Source of the DNA: Crossaster papposus | Taxonomy: Eukaryota > Echinodermata > Asteroidea > Velatida > Solasteridae | Direction: 5' to 3' | DNA: 64,000 nucleotides | Assembly (NCBI GenBank): GCA_037893245.1 | Contig: JBAIAA010000414.1 | Span: 682,001-746,000, forward strand | In this document: positions 29,847 through 42,300 of the stretch, one piece after another | How the letters are laid out: each line of letters opens with the position of its first letter | How positions within the stretch are numbered: the stretch's first letter is position 1 | The notes under the pieces: model-generated | The model's input: only the letters and a program-made list of their open reading frames with translations | What the model was told of the DNA's origin: nothing | The model's database searches: none | Translations under genes and position numbers: made by a program

Positions 29847-30940
29847 CGGAAGCCCGATCGTGCCATGTTTTAACAGTGTACAAATATTTGTATTGTCAAA
29901 TAACGCAATAGTTTTGCGAAATAACGCAATACTTTTGCGAAATAACCCACTACTATTGCGAAATAACGCAATACTCATCGCGAAATAACGCAATACTATT
30001 GCGTTACTTCGCAATACTTTTGCGAAATAACGCAATACTTTTGTGTACAAACTCCAATCCTGCACTGCAAAAACTGCGGTGTTAAATTTAACACTCTTTA
30101 ACACCATTGGTGTTATGAGAGGACCAACGGTGCTGGTCTTAAATTTAACACCTCCGTTTTTGAAGTGTGACACTAAATGTCCGCTTCATTTTATAATTAT
30201 TCGTGAAATGTGCTGTTCTCAGGTTTTGGGGTTGAAAGGCGGGGGAGGGAGGTTGCTAAAAACAATTATTTGATCTTGTTCAAATGTTCAAGAACTAAAC
30301 TTGACCAAAGAAACGTACATGTATATTATTTAGATAATTTGTTTTGAGTGGCCTGTTTAAAAAAATAATAATAATGAGTGTGCTGACAGAATTCGGGAAT
30401 GGGTAAATGGGAAGAATGGCGGGAATTGGTAAATAGGAAGACTGTCCCAAAGACACCTGCACACAATAATCGTTACTGTCATCTAACCCGTTTTCCCAAG
30501 TGCTTTATCCACTAAATTAGGTATTTATACATTTTGGACCCTGCTCTATACAGATATAACTCACAAAAACATTAACATTTGGTTTCCTTCTAGTAGCTAA
30601 ATTATTAAGGAGACAACTCAAAGTATCCCTATTTGCTATTGTCTTCTTATCACCGAAATAGTTACCCTAAAGTGTCTCCCTATTATTACATAATTTAACA
30701 AAATAGTATTAATAACAATAATAATTATAATAATAAAATACATTTTCCAACTTTCATGTTTTTTTTCACCAATTTCCACCATCTTAACAACCCCCCCCCC
30801 CCCCCCCCCCCCCCCTTCAGAAAGAAAAAACAACTAATTGAATAATTTTTTAACTATTGCGTTATTTCGCAAAACTATTGGTTTATTTTGCAATACAAAT
30901 ATTGTTTAAGACTGTTAAAACCTGTCACGATCGGGCTTCC
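29847..30940. mobile_element. 1.1-kb inverted-repeat element with TTGCGAAATAACGCAATA arrays
   Basis: The left end GGAAGCCCGATCGTG at 29847 matches the complement of CACGATCGGGCTTCC at 30926-30940, and the similarity runs inward for about 90 bp through GTTTTAACAGT and ACAATATTTGTATTG into TTTGCGAAATAACGCAATA. On the left side the last motif is reiterated about six times (29900-30045). A smaller MITE (30063-30168), a C run and an ATT microsatellite lie inside. No coding sequence is seen. Confidence 0.6.
30063..30168. mobile_element. Short palindromic MITE, 106 bp
   Basis: CACTGCAAAAACTGCGGTGT at the left pairs with the complement of ACACCTCCGTTTTTGAAGTG at the right; the arms also share TTAAATTTAA. 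It is a small foldback inserted in the larger inverted-repeat element. The target duplication is not clear. Confidence 0.55.
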
Positions 30941-31473
30941 GATTGTGACCTGAAGCAATCGCAAAAAAACACCATAATTGGTTTTTCAAAAAACAACCTG
31001 ATTACTTAAAGTGCAAACGGATGATTGACTCCGCCACAGACAATTAATTTAAACAGATTTTACAATTTCAATGGTCAAATTAATACGAGTTTGTTGTCAA
31101 AACGTTCGATATAGATCGGCACAAAATGGAAAAGCCAAAAATGCTCAATCGCATTTTCTGCTACCCAAGTTAGAAAATCCGACAGATGTTTATTTGTTGT
31201 CCCCCCAGTAAAAGGAGGGAAAGTAAGTATTAAAATAACAGAGAACAGAAATGGGTTTTATTAAAAGTGTACATTTTGGTAGAAGAAAGACAAAAGTAAG
31301 AAAATGATTATTTCAAAACGTTTAATCTGCTTTTTCTTTCTATTTCGATAGCCAAAAAGCACGATAGATGTTTACTTTTTGTCAGATGCTCATTTTTCGT
31401 CTTAATAATTATGGACCAATACCAGCATTCTTCTTTATATTGATATACCCATTGTATATATTCTTTATTTAAG
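30941..31473. other. Spacer without a gene
   Basis: AT-rich sequence with no open frame of note and no repeat matched elsewhere in the window. Confidence 0.5.
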
Positions 31474-31728
31474 TGACCCTTTTGAGTAAATTGTTGGCTG
31501 AGAAGGTGTGCTACTTTAGCCAGGAGCCTGATGCGAATCGACCAGGGCGTCTTCGCTGGGTAATGCCGGGGAGTCAGGGGGATCGTTGTGCCTGTACCAC
31601 CATCAGACCGGGGCCCGTCTACACCCAACCACTTCGTGGTAGACATACTGATCATCAACCGTTCTACACCGACACTCCAATCTTTACCAACGACCAGGAG
31701 GAAATCCATCACTACTTTGACTGTCATG
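31474..31728 (+). CDS. Probable host exon, Cys-containing, phase 1-1
   Basis: The segment is bounded by a pyrimidine-rich acceptor (TTCTTTATTTAAG) and a strong donor (CATG/GTAAGTAA at 31728). The open frame between them gives 85 residues with four Cys (KVCYF, DRCACTT, FDCHG) and normal composition. Both boundaries are in phase 1, the same phase as the EGF-like exon at 35462 and the FReD modules, so it could be an upstream exon of that gene. I do not recognise the domain. An alternative acceptor is the CCAG at 31522-31525. The 3.7-kb intron to the next exon would contain the Penelope fragment. Confidence 0.4.
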
Positions 31729-33588
31729 GTAAGTAATAGGTTCTGAGACATAAAAATCTTTCATAGTATTGTGCGCTTTCTTTATATGAAGACTTGGTGG
31801 ACCTGGCATTCGAGAAAATCAAGCGTTTATGTATAAACAAAGCATGACGTCACCATGTCACAGACGTCGATTAATGAAACATTGTTAATAAAAACGGTCC
31901 CGCACGTTTTACAGTCTTTAAAATGTTTCTGAACTAAAACTTAAACAGTTGAAATATCATCCTGCCAAATGAACAGAGGGCTAACGATTCCATTGTTTGC
32001 CAACAAAACTATTCCATATCTTACTTGGGTGTGAGAGAATAACAGTCCTGTGAGCATCCTGTGAAATCACGGCACCTGGTGTGTTGTGGTTTTCAAAAAA
32101 AAGGGTTATTTGTTATCAATTTTAAACGATTAATTGCCGGCCAGCAATCGTTGTAATAACCTGACTATTGTTAAAGATCGCCCCCAATTTATTGAATTCG
32201 TCTGAAGGGAGTCAAGTCAGGCATAGTTAGGCATGCTGTGCAAGAATCGGCATATTTCGTTGATGTCAATATATGTTGTAGCCGATTCATTTAATTTAAT
32301 TAGCTAGCTGGTTTCCATGACGATTCATACAGGTCTATTTTGGTAAGTTCAGTTCTTTCTTGTGGCTTACGGAAATTCGTTACTTTCAGTCACGTACTAC
32401 ATACTATTGTAACGCGCGTCGCCAAGTCGTAGGTTCACTGTCTGTCTGACCAAGTCGCAATGGAGTTAGAGCACCTGCGGTTGTAGGCCACAGCACCAAG
32501 TGACATCCGGCACGTCAAGTTCCGCACCACTGGAGGAAAGCACTAAGCAGCGGACTCAGCTCGTTGTGTGTGGGGTGGAGTGATTTGGGTGGATTAACCT
32601 GTGGATTGGGTGGATTGGGTGGATTGGGGTGGTTGGCTAGTGGATTTGGGCCACACGTGGAATAAGGGGGGATGACCGGTGGATGACCGGTGGAGACTAT
32701 ACCTCGAGACGGCAACAATTAGACAAATGATTAGACACAGGAGACTTCTTTGACTTCTTTGGTCCCACCCAAGTGAAGAAGTGAGGTTTAATCTCTCTCG
32801 CTCTGCCTTTTATAGGCCATCTCAGTCCCTATACAATTACTTACAATAAATGAACATTATTAACCAAGTACAGAGGATGTACTAACCAATCAAAATGTTG
32901 TATTGCTAAGTGGTGACTTAAGCCACGCCCACTAACACTGTTGTCCAATTAGACTCTGAAAATCTATAATGAGTGACTTGGCATTAAGAACAGGCACCAT
33001 ACAGTTCATGTCAATGTTTATAAACGTATAGTTGATGGTTCATCACACTATAATAATTGTAAATTATTAGTGCGCTTTTAACGTATTCCTGTTGGCTATT
33101 ATTAAAACATCAACAGCAATTTCTGCCATGTAGTTTTTTTTATAAACCTTGAAAAACGAACTGTCTATATTGAAAGCCAGACTGAGAGGCTATAGGAAGT
33201 AACTGGTGGCGCAGAAATTATCAGTAAATTATGACCAAGTATTGTCGTCTGGTCGTCCATGCTTAATACGCACACTGTCTAAAAACTCTGTTATATTGCT
33301 TGAAAGCCAATTGCGAGAGGTTCGAGCAAAATTCGGGCTATAACCCTTGGGGCTCCAGAGGAGAGACTTCTGGTAGGGTTGGGGTTGTAATATTGGGGCC
33401 CGGCGCAGGCGGTGCTTATTAGCACTGGCCTATAGTTTCTTTATTCAAGTGTGCCAGTGTTCCGGAAATTATTTTATTAAAATAGATCATTTAAGTAGTG
33501 GCTATTGTTCGATTAACGCGGAATTTGTGACCATTTTATCTGGGAGACCCACCACACATTGACATGAGCAAGCTGGAGTTCAATACTA
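31729..33588. other. Presumed intron without a recognised gene
   Basis: No credible coding segment. A short GGATTGGGTGGATTGGG reiteration lies at 32598-32630. The rest shows no large repeat shared with other parts of the window. Confidence 0.45.
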
Positions 33589-33975
33589 ATGAATTTTCAG
33601 GAGTCTGACTCCTTTTCTGGCCACTCTTCTGGTACTACTCATAGAATTATTGGTAACATCACTTGCAGTACATCTAACGTCATATATCTCATCTCTTGCA
33701 GGTTTTGTGGAGTTCAGTATGTCGGAGAGACCAAAAATGCCCTAAAAAAGCGTTTCTACGGTCATCGATCGACTGTCAACACCAAGAAACTGGATACCCC
33801 TGTAGGACATCACTTTAACCAGCCTAACCATTGCATTTCTGATATGATTCTTCAGGGCATAGAATCACTTGGCCATCGGAAAGACTCAGTCCGCCTCAGC
33901 CGGAAGAAAGTCTGGATGAATCGTCTTCGGACTATTCAACCACATGGGCTTAACATCCAACTAGGAAATGATTAA
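33589..33975 (+). pseudogene. Penelope-like element, GIY-YIG endonuclease fragment
   Basis: 128 residues ending in a natural stop. The sequence VIYLISCRFCGVQYVGET is the Penelope version of the GIY-YIG motif, including its CxxC insertion. It is followed by LKKRFYGHRS (the conserved Arg/His helix), HFNQPNH and WMNRLRTIQPHGLN. In Penelope-like retroelements this domain is the C-terminal endonuclease after the reverse transcriptase. No reverse transcriptase remains upstream, so the copy is 5'-truncated, as is common for these elements. It lies in the + orientation within an intron or 5' flank of the FReD gene. Confidence 0.85.
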
Positions 33976-34071
33976 CTTCTATTTTTTCTCCATTTGTCAT
34001 CTGTTTCAGATTCATTCCTTGCCAGAATTTTGTTTTTGTTTTTGTTTGTTCTCACTTCTCTGGTTTTCCTC

Positions 34072-34117
<46 letters not shown>

Positions 34118-34490
34118 ATCCTCATTACTCCTATTCATACTTATTTGTTAGTTCTTCCCTTTGATCTCCACCCTGGACCCCTTTCCTTGTGGCTTTACCC
34201 TTTCTGTTTTTGTTCCCACCCCGCCTTTGATCCTACCCACACTGACCTCACCCTTTAATCCCTCAGCCTAATCCTCCTTTTGTTGTTTGTTCCATTGAAC
34301 TCTGTGCTTTGTTTTTTTTTTTTTTTTTCAGCGCCCATGATGTGCATCATGCTGTACATTGCCCTATATATGTTTGTTTCTTGTACACAGTCATTTAGTC
34401 TCTGAAGAAGATCTTGTTAAGATCGAAATATTAGGCCCTCTTAACTTATTTGATTTGTATATTTCAGGTCATTCCAGCCAGTAAGCAGTT
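33976..34490 (+). mobile_element. Penelope-like element 3' untranslated tail
   Basis: It follows the endonuclease stop without a break. It contains a 44-bp C run (34074-34117), a T run (34311-34328) and the segment CTCTGAAGAAGATCTTGTTA, which resembles the end region of Penelope-type elements. The precise 3' end is not certain. Confidence 0.55.
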
Positions 34491-35461
34491 TGCAGCAGTA
34501 TTAATCTTATTCACTAATGAATTTTGCTTGAAATCCAGTATGTGCATAGAGTTGTTGTGTGTTCGTCCGCATTTTTTGTCGGTTTGGTGAGACTTGGACG
34601 ACAAGGATTTGACCCAAATAGTCCAGCTTTTCCATGTTATCACCATTTGGTCAAATTCAAAGAATCATGTAAGTAAGAAGAAGCATTCAAAGAAGGTGCG
34701 AGTGCGACAAAAAGTCACGTCCAACGTGACAGGAGATATAAAGGAGGGGGAACAAAACAAATCTTTAGAAAATAGAAAGGACGAGGTGCTTGGAGGGTTT
34801 GGATTATATCAAAACATATCAGGCGAAATATGTATTTGACAAGTTAGTTAGGAATATAGGAATTCAATAAGATAAGTAGTTTGCGGTATAACACCACGGT
34901 AATACTCTTTAGTGAGATGTGTGGTTCTGATCCTCTGCCCTTCGTCAGGAGACTGAACGATTTCAACATAGGAATTCATCAGAGTTTTTTTTACACGAAT
35001 AAACAACATGACACTGCAATGGACCTGGTTCTGTTTTAGGAGGTGAAGTGGTAATTTTCCCTAATCTGATTTATTGCTGTGTATTTCACACTTATTTCAT
35101 TTCAGTAACCCATTGGGGGTACAATTTTGGCTGAGGTGACTTCAGCCATGCAGGAGCGAGTCGATCAGGCCGTTTCCCAAAGCCCAGCTATTAGGCTCCA
35201 TTCCGGCTCCATCACCATTGCCAAACTGCATGAACAAAGACAAAGACAAAGCTATGGTTGGGGGAGGCCCTGTGTTCAATTAAGTAGTGCTCCCATTAAA
35301 CAAGTTTCAGAATTTCTATCTAGAAATATTGTACGAATGGGTGTCAGGGCCAATGGGTGACAAGTCAACCATGGAGAAATTTCTTATTTCTCCATGAGTC
35401 AACTAAGCATGTGCTTTATGGTGTTTTTATCCTGTTTTATTTCCTCTTTTATTGTGTCAAG
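34491..35461. other. Presumed intron, no gene recognised
   Basis: There is a good acceptor-like tract (CACTTATTTCATTTCAG near 35105), but every frame after it soon meets a stop, so I do not call an exon. Nothing else stands out. Confidence 0.4.
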
Positions 35462-35581
35462 ATCCGTGTCATTCCAACCCTTGTCAGTACAATGGTCAAT
35501 GCAAGAAAGATGCCGATTGCCACTCTTTCCACTGCGACTGTAAATCCCATATCGGGGGAAACCGGTGTGAAATGCCTGAAG
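35462..35581 (+). CDS. EGF-like domain exon
   Basis: Acceptor TATTGTGTCAAG, donor GAAG/GTAAGATA. With the G of the previous exon it encodes DPCHSNPCQYNGQCKKDADC and onward to HCDCKSHIGGNRCE, a complete six-Cys-type EGF-like repeat plus one extra Cys. The exon is phase 1-1 (120 bp), the usual arrangement for shuffled EGF exons. It lies 176 bp upstream of the first FReD exon. Confidence 0.85.
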
Positions 35582-36253
35582 GTAAGATAAAGTGCATCAT
35601 GTCGAATTTCATAGTATTAAATATTCATAAATACCCGAGACAGTTTTCCATTCATAGTGGTTGAGAGCCCAACCGGAAAGAGATGGGGGGGGGGGGTGAC
35701 GTGACGGCAATGAGAAATGGCTTTCAACTATTTTTCTGGATTTCTTGTTTTGCTCAGATTGTCTTGCCCTGTGGTGGGTGCGTATCCCTGGGAGTAGTGT
35801 GTATACAATTTACCCATCGCAGTATCCACAAGGCATACAAGTGAACTGTGATAACAATGGCTGGATTGTAAGTATAATCAACAAGTATAAATAAAACTAT
35901 TCTCATCCAAAGTCTTTATCTCACACAAAAGGAAATTACTCTCGTATCGCAACAAAGTTTAAGAAAAAAAACACCAGTGACGTAACTACTGGAGAGTGGG
36001 GACGCAAACAGTATATGTTGGCGCGATCGGTGGATCTGCGCTATCACTCAATCACACGGAAATGTACTTGCGCGATCGGTCGATCTGGTAAGAAATATCT
36101 GCCTTTACTTCCCTTTTACAAAACACACCTCCATGATTGACCGATCGCACATTGCGTTTATGTGCAATCGAGTGATAGCGCAGATCCACCGATCACGCCC
36201 AACATATCTGTTGCCATTCGGTTCCCCCTTGGTGCACCCCAGGTCCCCCCTAC

Positions 36254-36305
<52 letters not shown>

Positions 36306-39300
36306 AAACCAAAACAACAACAACAAACAAACAAACAAACAAAAAAGAAAAGGACAAAAACAACCTTTACGCTACTGGCTGCAATGTCAAAGTAACACCG
36401 ACTTTTATCTTTAATTTAATTTATACATTTGCAATGTACTATCCCACTAGGATGTGTGTGCCTATTTTGTTACCGTCTTACACCCACAGGTGTTTCAGAA
36501 TCGTTTTGATGGGTCGGTGAATTTCACACGCAACTGGACCGAGTACCAGGATGGATTTGGTGAACTCACGGGAGAGTTTTGGCTTGGAAACGAGAAACTC
36601 CGTCAACTCACTTTAGAAGGCCAATGGGTACTTAAAATTGAGGTCACCGTGGAGCATGTTGAGTTTGCTTCAGATAGACGTATTCAAACCATTGAGCGCC
36701 GGTGGCCGTTCCGTATAGAGGGTACTAGCTATAATTTGGTGGTTGAAGGATTTACTGGTAAGATTACTTATGCAACTTCCAGCTAATCATATTATGAAAG
36801 GTAAAAAGCAATTAATAAGTCGTGGCTTCGTGGTCTGGAGCATTGAATTCACGATCTGTTGGTAAAGCTGCAGGTTTTGGGTTGGAGTCCGGCCTGGGAC
36901 CATGGCGCTTGTGTCCTTGGGCAAGGCACTTTGTCACTTATTGTTTTTCCCTACCCAGAATTATTTCTTTGCAGGCTTTCCTAGGGAGCCAATCACTAGC
37001 GATAGCAGAACAGTGGCTGTCAACACCACTGACCTATATACATGGACAAATCATCCATTGTTTCATTTTGAAGTCGGCATGCAGAGAAGTGCAACATGGC
37101 GGACCCACGAAGTCACTCTGTGAGCCAATGAAATGTCCAGGTGTAGAGTTCAGTTGGTTGGTAAATCCACTGACCTCTACAACTGGACATTTCATTGGCT
37201 CACAGCAGTGACGCCATGTTGCACTTCCAGTTCGCGCCGACTTCAAGTGTTAGCACAGCAGAATATGGACAATGATCCGTCCAGGTGTTGAGGTCAGTGG
37301 TCAACACACGCGCAATACGTATTACGCACACGCATGAAATTCCAGTGTGAAACGGCGCAAATTAGATATGCAAAGCAGGCCCGCTCCACTGCTCAATGGG
37401 TAGTTGACTACGTTAAGCTGCTATGCATATTAACATTGTCGAATTTGCATGAAAAGGTCACGGCCCATTTTTGCAAGTTTGCAAACACCACTGTATGACT
37501 GGTTAGAGATGGACTAATTGTGTCGTTAGCAGGCACACTGTGTGAAAAGATTATGCGACGTGTACAATCAAATATCTAATACAGTCGTCTTTGGCAAAGA
37601 CTATTATTACTCCCTATAGGAGTAAGGGTATTTGGAATGTTTCGTGGCCCAATGATGAGCAGGTATAATAATAACACAGCGCCTTGAGTAGATACGTCTT
37701 GGTCGATACGTGCGCTATAGAAGAATTGTATTGTGTATTATTATTTTTACCCAACAGCTGGAATGGGTGAAGGAACACTTTTTGTCTTTTCTTTTTTGTC
37801 ATCTTTAAAATTGCACCTTTCTTTATTCCCCCTTTTCATTCTTTTTTCCTCTTGGCACCTTATCCTTGGCTGTTGGTGTCACCTCTGCACAACATCACAA
37901 TATCCCAGTTTAACCCAAACAAGTTGCAAAGGGATTATTATATGAAGTACCAATCCCCCCCTCCCCTCTCCCTCCCCCTCCCCCCTCCCCTCTCCCTCCC
38001 CCCCCCCCCCCCACCCCCCCCCCCCCCCCCCCCCACCCCCCCCCCCCCCCCCCGCCCCCTCCCGCCCCCTCCCCGCCCCCTTTCCGCCCCCTCCCCCCTC
38101 CCCGCCCCTCCCCGCCCCCTCCCCCCTCCCCGTCCCCTCCCCGCCCCCTCCCCGCCCCCTCCCCCCTCCCCCCGCTCTCACCGTTCCCTCCTCCTTTTCC
38201 CTTCCCTGGAGAGTCCTGTGTCCCTCCCTTTATGCATTCTGCCACTCAAGGGTTTGGAGAGGGCAACAACCCCAACTCCCTAAAGCTCAACTCAAGAAAC
38301 CCCAATTTATTGTGCTTACTAACATAACCTATTTCGCTCTTTTCATTTTTATTCATGTAGATGATGTTCCTTTCTTATCGATCGAGACTCCTTTTTCTTT
38401 CTCAACGTATGACAGAGACAACGACAATTCTACCAACGAGAATTGTGCGGAGGTTTGGAAAGGAGGATGGTGGTTTGATAATTGTAGAAATCCGCCGAAA
38501 TCTGGGTATAATCTGAATGGAGTATATTCCCTTCTTGATGGGGAATCCCACGGCATTAGGTGGGATGATAAGTTTATAGTCCAGAGCAGCCAAATGAAGC
38601 TACGCCGTTTCACTCTACCTGGTAATTCACTTGTCATTCATTAGAATTCACTCGATTTTTGCATAAGTAATGCAAACCAAATGAAAGAATTTCAGGATTA
38701 AATTGGACACAAAAGATTTCAACATTTAAGATAAATGTTTATTTCACAGCCATGAAAAACAATGGGGCATATTAGGCAATGTCTGCCACTATGACACCAA
38801 ACAGCTTTTCTTAAATGTTGTGTTTACCATTTTGTAGTAAACCACGGTGCTCAAATTCAGCAGCCTAGCCAAAAACATCGGTATATTTTAGGAAAAAAAG
38901 CTATGCGCAAATGCGTTTTGAGCTCTGATTTGATAGATTTTGTTTGACCTGTGAACTGGAGGTCCCAAGTTCCGCTGCTCAGCTGTGCTGCATGCAATTC
39001 GAAAAGTCATGGTACGCTACCCAGAAGGCTGTGCATTTTCTTCACCGAAATCTGTGAAGCTACATCATCGTTTCCCAGCGCCCAGAATGAATTGGTGTCT
39101 CGAGCGAATCAAAGATCGATACGATATGATAAACCGAACTTTAGGCCAAAAATCCATGTGTCCGTTTTTAATCTCTGTATATTGCGTTAAGCGTTTATAA
39201 GTTGCGTATCCGTGACGTATGGATCCCCTAAAGGGACACATGACGAATACAAATCACCGTGACGAAATAATTTGAGTTTTTTATTTCGTGCGCTTAAAAT

Positions 39301-42300
39301 AATTTCGTGCTCATGCGCGAAATCATTTCGTGCACTCGAAATAACTTATTTCATGAGCTCAAAATCATTTCGAGCCCACAAAAGGATTTTGTGCTCTAGA
39401 AATAAATCTTTTTGTGAGCTCGAAATCATTTCGTGCGCTCGAAATACTTGATTTCGTACGCTTGAAATCATTTTTGTGCGCTCGAAATCATTTCGTGCGC
39501 TCGAAAATAAAAAACTCAAATTATTTCGTCATGGTGATTTTTATTCATCCTATGTCTCTTTAGGGGCTCCTTAGATTAGCGTTGACTACTGGAAAATTAC
39601 TGTTTTTGCTCAGATTGTCATGCCCTGTACAACGCGCATATTCGTGAGAGTGGTGTGTATACCATTTACCCATCGCAGTATCCACAAGGCATACAAGTGA
39701 ACTGTGATAACAATGGCTGGATCGTAAGTATAAACAAACTCCTGAAACTATTTCCCATCCAGTCTTTATCTTACTGAAAAGGAAATTACTCTTGTATCGC
39801 AAAACAAGTTTGAAAACAAAATATATATGTCAGCTTGAAACTAGTTACGTAACTACTGGGGAGTGGGGATGCAAATAGTATAATGTTGAGCGTGTTCGGT
39901 AGATCTGTGCTATCACTCAATCACATTTGGTCGATCTGGTAGGAAATCTCCGACTTTACTTCCCTTTTGCAAAACACTCCTCCATGATTGACCGATTCAC
40001 GGGAGATAAAATCGGATTGACCGATCGCACAATTGCATTTGTGTGCAATCGAGTGATAGCGCAAATCCACCGACCACTCCCAACATATCTGTTGCCATTC
40101 GGTGCCCCCTTGGTGCGCCCCCAGGTCTCTTCCTACAAATTCAACCCTTTACGCCAATGGCTGCAATGTCAAAGTAACACAGACTTTAATTGATCTTTAA
40201 ATAATTTATACATTTGCAAATATTTTGAAAGGAATTACAGATGTCCTATTCCATTATGTGTTTGCCTGTTTTGTTACCGTCTCATAGGTGTTTCAGAATC
40301 GCTTTGATGGGTCGGTGAATTTCACTCGCAACTGGACCGAGTACCAGGATGGATTTGGTGAACTCACGGGAGAGTTTTGGCTCGGAAACGAGAAACTCCT
40401 TCAACTCACTTCAGAAGGCCAATGGGTACTGGAGATTGAGGTCACCGTGGAGCATGTTGATGAGTTCACTTCAGGACAACCTAATAACACAATTGAAAGT
40501 AATACGTACCGGTGGCCGTTCCGTATAGAGGGTACCAGCTTTAAATTGGTGGTTGAAGGATTTACTGGTAAGATTACTTATGCAACTTCCAGCTAATCGT
40601 ATTATGAAAGGTAAAAAGCAATTAATAAGTCGTGGCTTCGTTGTCTGGGGCATTGAATTCACGATCTGTGGGTAAAGCTGCAGGTTTTGGATTGGAGTCC
40701 GGCCTGGGACCATGGCGCTTGTGTCCTTGGGCAAGGCACTTTGTCACTTATTGTTTTTCCCTACCCAGAATTATTTCTTTGCAGGCTTTCCTTGGGAGCC
40801 AATCACTAGCGATAGCAGAACAGTGGTTGTCAACACACGCGCAATACGTATTACGCACACGCATGAAATTTCTGTGTGAAACAGCGCAAATTAGATATGC
40901 AAAGCAGGCCCGCTCCACTGCTCAATGGGTAGTTGACTACGTTAAGCTGCTATGCATATTAACATTGTCGAATTTGCATGAAAAGGTCACGGCCCATTTT
41001 TGCAAGTTTGCAAACACCACTGTATGACTGGTTAGAGATGGACTAATTGTGTCGTTAGCAGGCACACTGTGTGAAAAGATTATGCGACGTGTACAATCAA
41101 ATATCTAATACAGTCGTCTTTGGCAAAGACTATTATTACTCCCTATAGGAGTAAGGGTATTTGGAATGTTTCGTGGCCCAATGATGAGCAGGTATAATAA
41201 TGACACAGCGCCTTGAGTAGATACGTGCGCTATAGAAGAATTGTATTGTGTATTATTATTTTTACCCAACAGCTGGAATGGGTGAAGGAACACTTTTTTT
41301 CTTTTCTTTTTTGTCATCTTTAAAAATTGCACCTTTCTTTATTCCCCCTTTTCATTCTTTTTTCCTCTTGGCACCTTATCCTTGGCTGTTGGTGTCACCT
41401 CTGCACAACACAACAATATCCCAGTTTAACCCAAACAAGTTGCAAAGGGATTATTATATGAAGTACCAATCCCCCCCCCCCCTCCCCTCTCCCTTCCCCC
41501 CCCCCCCCCCCCCCCTCTCCCTCCCCCCCCCCCCCCCGCCCCCTCCCCTTCCCCTCCCCCCTCCCCCCGCTCTCACCGTTCCCTCCTCCTTTTCCCTTCC
41601 CTGGGGAGTCCTGTGTCCCTCCCTTTATGCATTCTGCCACTCAAGGGTTTGGAGAGGGCTACAACCCCAACTCCCTAAAGCTCAACTCAAGAAACCCCAA
41701 TTTATTGTGCTTACTAACATAACCTATTTCGCTCTTTTCATTTTTATTTATGTAGATGCTGTTCCTTTCTTATCGATCGATCGATCAACGTATGACAGAG
41801 ACAACGACAATTCTGCCAACGAGAATTGTGCGGAGGTTGGGAAAGGAGGATGGTGGTTTGATAATTGTAGAAATCCGCCAAAATCTGGGTATAATCTGAA
41901 TGGAGTATATTCCCTTCCTGATGGAGATTCCCACGGCATTAGGTGGAATGATGAGTTTATAGTCCAGAGCAGTCAAATGAAGCTACGTCGTTTCACTCTA
42001 CCTGGTAATTAACTTGTCATTCATTAGAATTCACCCGATTTTTGCATAAGTAATGCAAACCAAATGAAAGAATTTCAGGATTAAATTGGACACAAAAGAT
42101 TTCAACATTTAAGATAAATGTTTATTTCACAGCCATGAAAAACAATGGGGCATATTAGGCAATGTCTGCCACTATGACACCAAACAGCTTTTCTTAAATG
42201 TTGTGTTTACCATTTTGTAGTAAACCACGGTGCTCAAATTTAGCAGCCTAGCCAAAAACATCGGTATATTTTAGGAAATAAAGCTATGCGCAAATGCGTT

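Noticed and set aside
35105..35360. Exon after the strong acceptor near 35105
   Set aside because: All three phases meet a stop within about 35 bases of the acceptor, so no coding exon can start there.
36822..37211. Coding frames over the intronic SINE and MITE
   Set aside because: The same frames recur in other modules only where the SINE is present and change wherever the MITE is absent, so they reflect repeats.
37852..38283. Long proline-rich and glycine-rich frames over the C-rich tract
   Set aside because: They are produced by the C-run composition on both strands and are not conserved between modules 1 and 2.
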